Origin: Isoetes taiwanensis
Taxonomy: Eukaryota; Streptophyta; Lycopodiopsida; Isoetales; Isoetaceae
DNA: 64,000 nucleotides
Direction: 5' to 3'
NCBI GenBank assembly: GCA_021234155.1
Contig: JAJEKV010000049.1
Span: 7,685,727 to 7,749,726, forward strand
Part shown: positions 53,636-64,000 of the stretch, in pieces
How the letters are laid out: each line of letters begins with the position of its first letter
How positions within the stretch are numbered: the stretch's first letter is position 1
The notes under the pieces: model-generated
The model's database searches: none
The model's input: only the letters and a program-made list of their open reading frames with translations
What the model was told of the DNA's origin: nothing
Position numbers and translations under genes: made by a program

Positions 53636-54508
53636 TCAGAACTTCTTTTGGTCATGCTGTGCTCCACCACGATAGATGTTCATTGTCCATTCAAGCTCAC
53701 CTACGACTCGGAATTCCAATGTATCACCAACTTTAAGAGAATAGTGGCTGACTAGCAGATCCCAATTATGACTCAAACAATATCGACTGGTTTTTGCTTT
53801 CAAATTAGTGTCAATACCATCTGGTCCATGAACAAGGATTGCACTACCCCTTGGAGGCATTCGCCAACGATCTTCCTCCTTCAATCTCGACGACCACGTA
53901 AAAACAGAGAGCTAAGAATTTCCGGAAGGAAAACTAAAGAAAGGGGAAATTTTTACTCACCAATCCTGATGAATAAATACGTTTGAGCAGTGGAACTTTA
54001 AAAGGTTTCTTAATGTCTGGTTCATCATCTGATACATCAACAGAGTCTTCTGGTTCTTTTGCTACACGTCTTTGTCGAGCATTAACAACTTCCTGCCGTG
54101 CTTTTTCATCCTCTACCTGCCAAATTCCAAGGGCTTTGGTCCGATTGCTGCCATCACATTTCTTTGCAAATACCCTGTTGCTATCCTCCGATATTATACA
54201 GAAAATAACATCACCATCTACGAAAAGATTATCAGTCAAGAAAGCTTCCCATCCTTGGCCAAAAAACAATTTTGGCCCTGCAGATGCCACAAAAACTTGA
54301 TGTTCTTTCCCATTTGGTCCTACAACTATGACATAACAATCTGGGTGCAAAGGAACATGATGGAGCTCCTGGAAATAAGAAAAATCAGGAAGTGCATAGC
54401 AGAGAGATAAAAAAAATCTACTAGAGCAACCTATAAGTAAAAAACGCCTGGGCTTACAAGCAAATGTCCATAATCAACATGTATCAGAAAACTTCTTGCC
54501 GTCGCCAT
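53636..54508 (-). CDS. B3-domain protein, gene 2 (three exons)
   Basis: Exons 54508-54458, 54368-53961 and 53878-53636 on the minus strand, phase-0 borders with GTAAGC and GTGAGT donors, about 233 residues. It starts MATARSFLIHVDYGHLL. First B3-type fold: FFGQGWEAFLTDNLFVDGD. Acidic linker: DSVDVSDDEPDIKKPFKVP. Second fold: CLSHNWDLLVSHYSLKVGD and EWTMNIYRGG. It parallels gene 1 exon by exon, so the two are paralogues. In the second fold GW has become NW. The exon 3 acceptor was set at 53879/53878 because it keeps the frame; the AG ten bases upstream would not. Nuclear DNA binding is inferred. Confidence 0.75.
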
Positions 54509-56423
54509 CAGTCTACCTCCGTTCATCTCCATGCAAGATAACTCGTTCTGCTGGAGGATATTTGAGTTCTTCAATATAAAAAATAATATAATAAATATAA
54601 ATATGGTTCTTAGACTATATGATTGTTATTTAATGATGACGTTGCTGACATCTATACTACACATAATCCTATATAAAATACACAAACACACTAATGGTTG
54701 TATAAAAATAAAATATGCAATTAGTACACTATGATAGTTGAGTAAATCAAATATCCAATTATGCCTAATGAGGCATTCAAAATTTAGCAAAGCCTAAGTT
54801 TATAGTAAAGTGGGAAACAAAAGGATATTACAAGGTTCATTATTACATGGAAAATCTGTACTTGTGAGTCTCCGTAATACTTCAGCAAGCCAAATCTTAT
54901 TCCCAACCAGAACTCAATGCTTTATCTAGTCAACTAAGTGCCTTTCACATGTTTCAAAGGCAAATCTTTCTGGAATACTTTAATGTCTTTGAAAATCTGT
55001 CTACTATAAGTCATACATATAAATCTTTCTGTTTCTTAACTACGCCTACTTTTTTCTATGTCCACGTTTGTAGGGGTCAGCTTTGTGTAGTTTTGGAATA
55101 TTATTTCGTAGCATCACAAACTATTATACAATTTCAAGAATTGCGAAATTACTTCTCGAAGTTCAAGTGTAACATGTGGAAATGAACGTGAGATATCCTC
55201 TATTACCAATGTACTAATTGCAGGCATCTCATGAGATAATGTATTAAATAACATCTTATGGAAATCTATATGTAATTTGAACATTTTCACCCTTTTATAT
55301 CGAGATAATTATATCAAATTTTCTTTATATTCATAGCCATCCATTACTATTACATGCAAAGTCAAATATTTGGTCCAAAAATATTTCTATTTAGTAACTC
55401 AGTCCATTAAATTTAAACGAGTCAGAAAAGAGAAATCTTCATGGCAAAATGAGAACATCTCTAAGAGAAATGTTCTTATAGAGTGCCCAAGATCTGTAAA
55501 TTATGAACTGCTCCTATATGATGTTAAGGCAATTCATATATATTCATTCTAACTAACATAACCGGATCTGGAACCTTGAACAATCCCACCAAAAATAAGT
55601 CTAAGGAAAATTTATTCGTACAATACACAATTCATTTTGCACACACCTTAAATAACAAGGGACTTGTAAATCTATATAATTTTTTTCCTTGTTCCATGGT
55701 GATGTTCCATTTCCACCCATGTCGTGACATTGTTTATTATTGTGAGCCGAGCTTTCTTGACTATGGGGTATGCCCCAAGGACATTTAGTTATGGGTTTGA
55801 CACCTTGTATGGGGTGATATTATGTATTTTTCATGGTGAAGATACAACACCCCCCATATATGTGGTGCTAAATTATGTTCTACTTTATTATTTCGTATAG
55901 CATGATGTCCCCATTTAGTTGTGGCGTAGAGCCAAGGGGCATGCCCTAAGTCTGGATGGTCAAGGGTTCAAGTGCTTGTCAGGCATTACACACTTGGTGG
56001 TGGTACAAGTCCCTCCACGCATGCGGTTGTGTTCTAGTTGCAGGTATGCTATGACTCAGTGATGGAGGTAAGGTATGCATTGTCTCGATGACGGAGGGGG
56101 GAGCATGTTGAGTATTTTTCTAGAGTTCTCTAGAATATGATGAATTTTTCCATGGCGGAGGTAGTTCTTACTTAATCCTCTATATATCTTTCTATAGCTT
56201 GGTGCCCAACCTTGTCGGTGGTGGCATATGCTTTGGGACTTCTCTCAAGACTAGATGGTGGAGGTAAGAGTTTCCCATGTGGGTAACTCTTAGCTATTTG
56301 CTTTTGTATCTTTCTATAATCTTGTTGGTTGTGGTATATAGCCTTGGAACTTCTCTAAAGGTTATATGGTCTAGAATTCAATCCCTTTGGTACGAATTCT
56401 TCAATGTATGTGTTTCCGCAACC
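54509..56423. other. AT-rich intergenic DNA, possible SINE-like stretch
   Basis: The first 300 bases are the promoter side of B3 gene 2. No gene is recognised afterwards. At 55915-55990 a box B-like GGGTTCAAGTGC follows a GTAGAGCCAAGGGG tract, weakly recalling a tRNA-derived SINE. At 56190-56390 two similar blocks (CTTGTCGGTGGTGGCATATG and CTTGTTGGTTGTGGTATATA) form a diverged tandem. Confidence 0.35.
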
Positions 56424-56627
56424 TTACAGAAAATTGACTAAACATTTGTGGTCTATCTGATCATGTGTGTGGCCAACAAGTAAAAAACCAACTTTGACCT
56501 TTCGGAAGATACATAATTGGACCAGCATTGCATAGTAGGCAAATAGAACTTGGTTTTTGATCTCTCTAGTTGTATTGTCTAACTGTTCGTATAAGATAGT
56601 AACATCGATGTTTCTTGGCACTAACAC
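56424..56627 (-). pseudogene. DUF7869-type transposon protein fragment
   Basis: 68 codons: ILYEQLDNTTREIKNQVLF, a hydrophobic stretch, then KVKVGFLLVGHTHDQIDH. The QLDN.T.E.KN and VGFL.VGHTH..ID signatures are those of a domain found in many eukaryotic repeat-borne proteins and thought to be transposase-like. The fragment begins next to GC-rich unrelated DNA at 56628 and ends with the frame. It lies 390 bases left of the CACTA element and is probably a relic of a different element. Confidence 0.7.
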
Positions 56628-57013
56628 CTCCGCCTGCGGCTAGGGCGGCCGTGAGAGAGGGACCGCCCCTCTCTCTCTACTTCCGGCACTGCTGCTCCAA
56701 TCCGAGGTCTCCGGGTATTTTTTTCGGATGCTAGCAGAGGATTGAACATTCTTGTAGAGTCTTTCCTGGCTTCTTATGATGTTTCATCCTGGAGCAGCTT
56801 TGGGGTGGATCTTTCCACGATTTGCTTCATGCCACTAACGTGGCTTCTGCTCTTTGCTTCTTGAAAGCATAATGCTATCTGCTTTGTAAACAGAAGGGAC
56901 AAACATTCCGGCAGCTTGAGAATGCAGGTTCCATTCTTTTCATGCAGATGTGCACTGAAATGGCAAAATGTGCCTATAAGGTGGAGTAGATAGGTGCAGA
57001 TCTGGTAAGAGAT
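56628..57013. other. Spacer left of the CACTA element
   Basis: GC-richer at first (GCCTGCGGCTAGGGCGGCC, CTCTCTCTC run at 56672-56688), no gene recognised. It ends at the CACTA terminus. Confidence 0.4.
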
Positions 57014-57099
57014 CACTACAAGAGAATAAGCAATTTAAGTCACTAGTTTCATCATTTATTTGCTTAAAATTGCACTTTCAATTTTTTTAGATTTTGACA

Positions 57100-57560
57100 C
57101 AATAAATGACGGTAGCTGTTGACGAAATTGCGTCATCTATATCGTCACTTGTAGCATCACCAATAGCAACAGTTGTAATATCATATTTTATGGCATTATA
57201 GTGGCATAATAGTATCGTTTGTAGCATCATCTATAGCTGCAGTTATAGTGTCATGCATTTTGTCTTTGTAGTGCTATAATAATGTCAGCTATAAGATCAC
57301 ATGTATTGCTATAATTAAATCATGTATTTTGCCCTTGTAGTGCTATAGTAGTGTCAGCTATAGGATCACATGTACTGTTATAATTAAATCATTCATAATG
57401 TCAACACTAGCACTATAATAGTGTCAGCTATAACATCACCTTTATTGCTATAATTAAATCATTCATAATGACCACATGAGCGTCATCTTTTGTATCATCT
57501 TCTCTAACATGATTAGTATCAGATATAGCATCATGATTAGTATCAGATGTAGCATATTGG
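57100..57560. repeat. CACTA left subterminal repeats
   Basis: The phrases GTGTCAGCTATAGGATCACA and TATAATTAAATCATTCATAA recur at about 60-base spacing, with GTAGCATCAT words between. The inverse words (ATGATGCTAT) lie at the right end. Confidence 0.85.
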
Positions 57561-57654
57561 AGGCTAAAATTGTATCAAATATTTTCCACCACCTATAATA
57601 CCATATATAGGCCCAATTTTATCTTATCTAGTATCAATGTAAATCCTATATTAA

Positions 57655-57755
57655 ATCTCAATGTGGGATTTGAACCCACAAAACCATTAATTCATAAGCA
57701 ACCACTAGAAGCTGCAATAACCAAGTTCTCAAAATATGGTTTACCAGGGTGAAGC
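57655..57755 (-). other. tRNA-derived SINE-like stretch
   Basis: On the minus strand a box B-like stem-loop GTGGGTTCAAATCCCAC at about 57660-57680 has a perfect 5-bp stem as in a tRNA T-arm. A GCAGCTTCTAGTGGTTGC word about 25 bases before it resembles box A. There is no full cloverleaf, so it is not a tRNA gene. Confidence 0.35.
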
Positions 57756-58126
57756 AGCCAAAACCACAACAAAAAAATTGCATCGGGTATCTTTGGCCAG
57801 AAGAGAAGCATTATCACTGCCACAACGGTTTACTTAAAAGTAAATAAATTCCACTGTCATAAGGAAAGTAATCATGGTTGGGAGACTTTAGCAGTGAGAC
57901 AAAATTTAACAAACAAGGGTATCCTCAAAACAAGGGTATCCTCAAATGAATTGATGTTCATAAAACTTCAAAAACTAATGTAGCTACAGCACTAGTATCA
58001 AGTTTCAACTCCATCATCCAGACCTGCAGAGCAAAACAGAAACCCTGCATGGATCTTAAGACAGCCAATGAGGTATAATAACATATCACAAGAACTAGGT
58101 TAATCATGAGAATCGCTGCCATAGAA

Positions 58127-58183
58127 GAATGAGAATGAGAATGAGAATGAGAATGAGAATGAGAATGAGAATGAGAATGAGAA
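58127..58183. repeat. (GAATGA)n microsatellite
   Basis: About nine perfect hexamer copies in the interior of the CACTA element. Confidence 0.97.
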
Positions 58184-60229
58184 GAGATCCTACTGTCACA
58201 TTTTTCTCAAAATCACCTCTTACCAGTCGGATTTGCTGTCAGAGTTGCTAGCTTCTAAATCAGCATGCACGAATTCAACTTCTACTAGTCCACTTACGAA
58301 GCTCTAGTTTTGCCGCAAGCATTGATTGCCTGCCATAAGATGCAAGCCCTGTGCTTATTATCTGTAGAAAGTATGCTCAACTGCAAATTAATCTCCAAAA
58401 CCCTCATAATATACATTCTGTTATAAATCCTGGCAGCAACACTTGACTAAAAACTTATGCAGGAAAGACACTAGAACATGAAGACAAACCAGAATCTTTG
58501 CTGCATGGCCTGTAATGAGCTCAAAAGTAGAGCCCTAAAAAGAATATGTAACATGAAAAAAAATCATCATATCATGATCGCAGACTTACTACATTGCCGC
58601 AACTTGACTGGAAGTCCAGGAACAAAATCTCTGGCCATAACAGTTTACAAATCTGATCCTTGAAACTGATGAAGGGCATTCTTGAGTTTCCGAAACAAAA
58701 ATTCAACAAAATCTGACGAACAAAAACTGAGTAACTCGGAATGAACACAGAAATACTTACTTTCCAACACAGTGCCACAAAAGCTCCTCGGTCCTTTCAA
58801 CATTATGTTTTCTTCTCATTATACTGGGCCTGGAAAATCCCTTTTTCAAACCTCGTTCACAAACCCCAGATTCTAGGATGCCCGGAGATTCAACAAAATG
58901 GTCTGTTGGTGGAGCTGTTGTTGGTCTGTCTGTGCCCAAAGAAAACTCAAAATTGGCCTGCATATAACAGAAGAAGAAATCCACCTGTGTGTTGCCATTT
59001 CAGAGCGGTGAAAACGGTACATCGGGATGGTTGGATGGAAATGCCAACCCATGAAGCCTGCGCAAACTAGAGAAAACATGTATGTTGAACAAGAAGTCAT
59101 AGAACAGGCTTGTGGATCACTCATGCCCGAAGATTCACAATAACAGGCAACGGGCAGGTCATGAATGTATCATGACACTCCAAGTGCTCAGCCTGCTATG
59201 CATCCATGTAATAAACTCAAAAGCAGCAAGTTAGGAATATGGCAATATGAATGCATAGGCTGGCTAAAATCTACCTGCAAAGAACTTCGACTTTTAGAAA
59301 CATCTCTGGGCCTGCCAGAAATGCAAGTGCGCCTTACATGGTCCAATATATTAACAGAAAATAAGATGAGGCATGGAGGAACCCCACCGAAGTTAATCCA
59401 TTCAGAATGCTTCATCTTGCATAATGCAATGCCCCAAAGGGCCATACATTATGCCGTGGGCTAATCCCATGCACATGCTCAATCAAACATGTAGAAATAC
59501 AATTTTTTTTTTGTCATTATCATTTCAGCAATATGAAATGCTATACTCAATGCTCATGATGCATATGCACCTACAAAAAGCAAGAAACATAATCAATTAG
59601 TTGCAATATTCAGAATAAAGAAATACAATCAACTCGTTGTAATGTTGAGTGCCTATGCATGATTTCTTCTCAGACAATCCAAATGCCTCAATTCAAGGAG
59701 GAGCAGTGCCCGTGCCAAGTTCATATGGCACTTGAGAGTCTATCTTATCCTTATAGAGACTTCCACTTCATCCCACTCCATGATACCTATTGTTTCTTTT
59801 AACTCATGGAATAGATGCTCTATTGCACCCTAAGCAAACGCACAGTTTCTGCAAGGGTGTTGATATTGATTACGCTAGTAAGAAGCTCAGAAGCTACATG
59901 AGCGGCTCTGTTTCTGCAAATGCAACAGGGGTGTGTGGCAGGCCATTAAATATAAGTGACAGAAAGGACTTCAGATAAGGGAGGCTCTTGTGAACCATTT
60001 TCTACAATCGAATTAGAAGACATTGGCATAGACATAGTTCAGCAACATCAACACTTACTCCATGTTAGCATTCGTAGAAGCAAAAAATGAAAAAGAACAA
60101 ACAAATAGACGCAAAGTAAATATGCCATCATCCTTTAGCCATAGTGTAATCATAGTATACACTCTAGAGGTATGAATGTTTTCTCCATCTCATGCCCGGA
60201 AAGAGTCGCCACCACCACCGAAAATTGGC
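58184..60229. other. CACTA interior, no recognised gene
   Basis: ORFs on both strands (for example 58741-59070 + and 58873-59124, 59188-59445 -) show no family motifs. A stretch read on minus at 59860-59975 (SFLSLIFNGLPHTPVAFAE) looks exon-like but is isolated. This may be captured intronic or gene DNA. Confidence 0.35.
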
Positions 60230-60320
60230 CTGATGCAGCGGACTTCGGGAGCAAGAGGTGGACGAAGCATGCCGAAGCCTGATGCAGCGGACTTCGGGAG
60301 CAAGAGGTGGACGAACCCTA
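60230..60320. repeat. 49-bp tandem duplication
   Basis: CTGATGCAGCGGACTTCGGG followed by AGCAAGAGGTGGACGAA occurs at 60230 and 60279, the second copy cut short. Confidence 0.93.
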
Positions 60321-60545
60321 CCTATGTGAACCATCGATGTCTGCATGCAAGTATTTTGTCACAAATACAATATAACAATTGGGTCGCTTTTTTTCACGGC
60401 AGTGCATTCTTATGGTAGCATGTGGCATGCCCCAATATTAGGGAAGGTAATTGGGAATGGTAATGCTGGGTTTGTTGTGTAACGAACGAACAGAAGAATC
60501 TTGCAGCTCTGATTGCATGTTTGCAGTGGATTAGATATAGGTAAT

Positions 60546-60613
60546 GTGCCAAGGCAGGCAATTTCGCCTGGTAAGGGCCTGTCCGAGCCAGGCGAAATTG
60601 CTTGCCCTGGCAC
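60546..60613. repeat. 26-bp-arm hairpin
   Basis: The arms 60546-60571 (GTGCCAAGGCAGGCAATTTC...) and 60588-60613 pair with two mismatches around a 16-base loop. Outside it, 60622-60656 and 60752-60790 form a second, looser inverted repeat around CAGAGGCTATTT. Confidence 0.92.
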
Positions 60614-60939
60614 ATTCTCTAACGTAATGCTTCGGGGCAGAGGCTATTTAGCTTACTGGAGCGGAAGCAAGCAACAATTTCTTCAGAATCATTGCAATTT
60701 TATAGAGGCCAAGAGAGGAGGCCATTATCAGAGATAATATGGGTCTGTAATTAGGCGAAATAGCCTCTGTCCGAACATTGCATGAAGAAAAAGTCCTGAA
60801 GAAAAAGCTCTTCCTGCCATAAACAGTTGTAAGCTTTGTTGTAAGCTTCCGTGAAACAAAACTCATACCTGCATTCAACAAAGCAGAGCAGAGGCTGGGC
60901 GACTGGCGAACAGACCAAACAAAAAGCAGCGATGAAAAA

Positions 60940-61055
60940 GCTTCCCAATTGTTATATTATTAGGGTAAGCTAGGCTATCGCCATCACAGCTAAACTGGGA
61001 ATCTTGTCCCAATTAGCTTACCCTATAGCAACAAAATAATACATACACTAGTAAC
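60940..61055. repeat. Inverted repeat around AGGGTAAGCTA
   Basis: TTATTAGGGTAAGCTAGGC at about 60957 pairs with TTAGCTTACCCTATAGCAAC at about 61013, with the flanks extending the similarity. It is part of a cluster of foldbacks. Confidence 0.75.
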
Positions 61056-61088
61056 GGCGGAGAAACCGTTACTTCACTCTCTAAAGAC

Positions 61089-61223
61089 AATATGGAATGT
61101 GGGTCGCTCATTTGAGCGGAAGATGATTCTGGTGCTGACATCTGTGAGGGGCAGCCGATTCCGCTGATGCGATGAGCAGCAGGCCGATTTGAAGAAGCAG
61201 CAGCTCCCCACATTCCATATTGT
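61089..61223. repeat. 17-bp inverted repeat with GC-richer interior
   Basis: ACAATATGGAATGTGGG near 61088-61105 and CCCACATTCCATATTGT near 61207-61223 are perfect complements about 100 bases apart. The interior has an AGCGG/CCGCT pairing of its own. Confidence 0.9.
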
Positions 61224-61228
61224 AGAGG

Positions 61229-61332
61229 AAGAGAACTTGGGGCTCCCTTTCCGCAACAAGGGTAGACCCTCTCCCCGCTGCCGCCGGTCGCGCGGGGCCC
61301 CTGCCCTTGTTGCTAAAAGGGAGCCCCAAACT
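61229..61332. repeat. GC-rich foldback
   Basis: TTGGGGCTCCCTTTCCGCAA and CAAGGG on the left pair with CCCTTG, TTGCTAAAAGGGAGCCCCAA on the right, arms of about 30 bases with few mismatches around a loop of roughly 40 bases rich in CCGC and GCGCGGGG. It is the most GC-rich spot of the CACTA interior. Confidence 0.9.
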
Positions 61333-62469
61333 CCCTACCCCTATAGATTCCATCCTAGGTTCTGTGAAATTGTTTTTGATTCGATTTTTGCCTTATTCAA
61401 GCTTTAAAATGGCAAATGCATCTATTATTGCAATTTTCCATTTGAGCAAGTGAATCTGAGCTTCTTTTCATGCTTTGAAATCCTAGACTATATTATTAGA
61501 CGAGCTTTTTCTTTTAAACATCAGTTAGACTACATCAATTCCAACAATGTTTTGAATTGTTTTGATGCATGTGTTGAATATTCTTTTCTGTGATATTAAT
61601 AGGTTAGACAAAGTAGCACACTTGAATGTAGCATTGGACCATGCAAAGCTTTTGGTTTGTATTTTTAAATTGACGATCTTGGCACATACATCAATGATGT
61701 TGTAGAGGCAATGCACACCAACCTGCATGGTCTTAATCGATTAAACTACTACGAACATTGTGCATCGAGAAAAATGGAATAGCATAGCTCAAATGCACGT
61801 TATCATGTTTAATAGATTTTCAGAGATGTCATTCATAGCAAATAGGCTCCCAGTATTTTATAAGCACTGAGATTACCTTTTCTACCCTGCATGTTCTCAA
61901 TCCCAACTTCCGTTACGAGAATTCCACTCTCCTTCTTGGAATCATCAATTTGGGTGCCTCTGATATATTATGTAATAGATTGTGCACTAAAAAAGCTTTT
62001 TGACCATAAAAGGGGTTGTCATGAATTGCCGAAGGAGCTTGAAACTAGCTAAGCTACATTTGTTCATACAAGTTTGATCTAGGAACTAGGAACAAGTTTA
62101 ATCTACGTTCTAGGAATTCACTTTGCTATTTGATAGGCTTGGCGTGATCTATTTTTTGTTTCCTCGTGTATGACATTGATTGATTTGCACCCGCGTAGAG
62201 ACACTCAAGATTGATTTGAATTTGTCTAAAACTGATCCACGTCCATGTATCATGGTTGCATGTCCTAACTTCTTGATATACAAACATGACATGTTGTCTA
62301 CAACTTGCTAATGATGAACTAGATGATATTGCACCTGATATAAGAGATGAAGTGGCACTTTGGAGTTTGCCCTAATAGAATCTTTTTGTTTTCTTGTTCT
62401 AATAATATTATTTATGTACTTTATCTATGGGAGTTTGAACAAGGTAGAAGCATTAACACTTGTATATCA
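61333..62469. other. CACTA interior right of the hairpins, no gene
   Basis: AT-rich DNA without a supported ORF or repeat up to the right subterminal region. Confidence 0.45.
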
Positions 62470-63000
62470 TTATCAAAATTACAACTATTGATCGTAAGAG
62501 TGATATAAGTTGTGATATTATCCATGATGCTATTATCGACATATATAGCACTGATATAGTATTGTCACTATGTGATACTATAGATGAAGCTATGGGTGAT
62601 ACTGTAACTGGCATAAGCTACAACACATATATTATCATTAACATTATTGGCGCAATAAATGATGATAAAGTTGATGCAATATGTGATATTTTTCATAATG
62701 CTAGCACTGATATAATATTGTCAATATGTGATACTATAGATGAAGATATGAGTGATATTGTAACTGGCATAAGCTATACCACTTATATTGTCATTAACAC
62801 CATTGCAGTAATAAATGATGGTAAAGTTGATGCAATATGTGATATTATTCATGATGCTATTAGTAACACATATATTATCATTAATTAGTACTGATATAAT
62901 TATTGACCATATTTATGACATTATTGATGATGCTATAAGTGATAGAATCTTGTCATTGGTAGTGTCACTATACCGTGAATATCATTATTTATATCACTTA
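62470..63000. repeat. CACTA right subterminal repeats
   Basis: About 180-base units: ATATGTGATACTATAGATGA and GTAACTGGCATAAGCTA at about 62565-62620 recur at about 62725-62780, with TGATGCTAT and GATATAATATTGTCA words. The ORF at 62460-62888 with repeating IYDTI-like words is a product of these repeats. Confidence 0.85.
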
Positions 63001-63060
63001 ATACTTTTTGAAATTTTAGGTGATATTAAAGTGATGAAAAATGGCTATTCTCTTGTAGTG

Positions 63061-63818
63061 AGAGAAGCAGTCTTTAGGTTGAGCATTAAAACTTTAATTT
63101 TCTCCAGGTTTATTCTATCAGGCCGTTGTTTCCTTCTCCCGCTCTTTCTTACTAGCAAGAAAGATCTAGATTTATAGTGATATGATCATAAATTTTCATG
63201 TATGGCAGGAGGTCTTGTGGAATAATTTTAGAAACTTTGATATATTGATTGAAGAGGAATAACAGATTGGATGGCAGGGCAGAAAGAGGTTTATTCACTC
63301 AAGTACTGAAGCTTGAACGGATTTCTAAGCGCCCTGGCGCTATTTCAAGAACTGCTATGCTTGAATAGCTACTCAAGTACTAAAGCTTGGGTGTTTTTAT
63401 TGGTACTGATATGCCAAATACCAGGTACTATCCAAGACTGATTTGGATCACTCGAATACTGTCATGTTCGAGTTGATTAGAATTCCATGCCTTTTCTGAT
63501 AATGCCTACATTATTTGGTGCTCAGCAGCGAGCAAGGACTCGTCACTTCTTTCGCCCCCCCATTGTTTCTAAATGTTCTATTCTGGCCTTCTAAGATTAT
63601 TTGAATCTTTCGAGAACTTTCTTTCCTTGCATCTTCTGTATAATCTGGTTATCAAGTTGGAGGATTTATGCGCTTAATGTATATCAGCTTTTAGAGCAGA
63701 TAATAAGTTTCTACACATAGAGGATGAAGATGTCGAGATTACTCCTGTAGTAATTCTCTATGTGCAATGAAGCATTGTACTCTTTATTTCATATATAATA
63801 TAAAAATCTCGTTCTTTC

Positions 63819-63849
<31 letters not shown>

Positions 63850-64000
63850 GTTTGTATAACACTGAAGGCAACTTCTCTGTTGCCAAAAAAATCTTGTTTA
63901 GTATTATCACCATGATATTAAGACCACTATGTATATTTGGGTACGTCAAAAGTACTCTGCACTCTACCACTCCATGAAAGATCAGAGCATCAACTAGATG
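63061..64000 (+). other. Right flank with poly-A of a probable retroposed sequence
   Basis: No gene is recognised. Near 63295-63400 the words CTCAAGTACTGAAGCTTG and CTCAAGTACTAAAGCTTG repeat. A run of about 29 A at 63819-63847 follows TCTCGTTCTTTC, resembling the 3' end of a plant LINE or a retroposed 3' UTR on the plus strand. No matching target duplication was found by eye. Confidence 0.4.

Larger units (their letters stand above)
57014..63060. mobile_element. Non-autonomous CACTA (EnSpm-type) DNA transposon
   Basis: The left end CACTACAAGAGAATA (57014-57028) and right end TATTCTCTTGTAGTG (63046-63060) are perfect 15-bp inverted repeats of the plant CACTA type. Subterminal regions of about 500 bases on both sides hold many short repeats built on AGCATCA / TGATGCT and ATAGTGTCAGCTATA, as in this superfamily. 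No transposase frame is present in 6 kb. The 3-bp duplication is not evident (GAT left, AGA right), so the insertion is old or the ends recombined. Confidence 0.85.

Noticed and set aside
57655..57755. tRNA gene
   Set aside because: Only the T-arm is convincing. There is no acceptor stem, anticodon arm or correct box spacing.
62460..62888. 142-codon Ile/Asp-rich ORF
   Set aside because: It lies in the CACTA subterminal repeats. Low-complexity composition reflects ATAT-rich repeat words.
57011..63063. 3-bp target duplication of the CACTA element
   Set aside because: The flanking triplets are GAT and AGA; they do not match, so no duplication is reported.

Overview
This is a plant nuclear window. 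The plant assignment rests on two intact-looking genes with paired B3-type DNA-binding domains (hallmark GW..F and GD motifs), a decayed Helitron of the plant type that carries an RPA-like gene, a fragment of a plastid-type ferredoxin-NADP+ reductase gene, and a plant-like autophagy ATG11 fragment. I cannot name the species. Coding density is low and almost everything else is mobile or repetitive DNA, layered insertion upon insertion.

Layout. 1-3250: repeated copies of a Helitron 5' leader. 3248-9600: a decayed autonomous-type Helitron on the + strand (HUH Rep, PIF1-like helicase, then an RPA70-like gene with OB folds and a zinc ribbon), followed at 10.1-10.8 kb by an ATG11-like coiled-coil fragment and at 11.4-11.85 kb by an inverted second copy of the helicase. 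12.85-13.2 kb: an unidentified small ORF. 13596-15957: a 5'-truncated LINE on the - strand with a 15-bp target-site duplication (TSD) and poly-A tail. 16384-17279: B3 gene 1 (+). 17984-31166: a complete 13.2-kb Ty3/gypsy LTR element on the - strand with a 5-bp TSD, aspartate-tRNA-like primer site, gag, protease, RT, RNase H, integrase and extra 3' ORFs. Its RNase H-integrase linker is split by a 2.1-kb non-autonomous hAT element (23681-25803, 8-bp TSD).

33.4-45.3 kb: an undescribed-looking repeat family. Units of about 1.45 kb are separated by low-complexity spacers rich in a motif related to GCGTAAGCGAAAC, and the array is headed by a near-perfect 39-bp hairpin. One unit is split by a 3.7-kb insertion (about 40566-44272) that carries fragments of two unrelated plant flavoenzyme genes, an FMO and a root-type FNR. 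45.3-51 kb: diverged duplications, a minisatellite and a 181-bp direct repeat pair. 51867-52337: the 3' part of an unidentified spliced gene. 53636-54508: B3 gene 2 (-), a paralogue of gene 1 with the same three-exon structure. 56424-56627: a DUF7869-type fragment. 57014-63060: a 6-kb non-autonomous CACTA element with 15-bp perfect terminal repeats, packed inside with foldback hairpins. The window ends with a poly-A tract of a probable retroposed sequence.

Functionally, only the two B3 genes and possibly the 51.9-52.3 kb gene look like host genes that may still work. The remaining recognisable coding DNA is transposon machinery or captured gene pieces. Many frames are broken. In the gypsy element the breaks cluster in GC-rich stretches, so some may be assembly errors rather than true decay.
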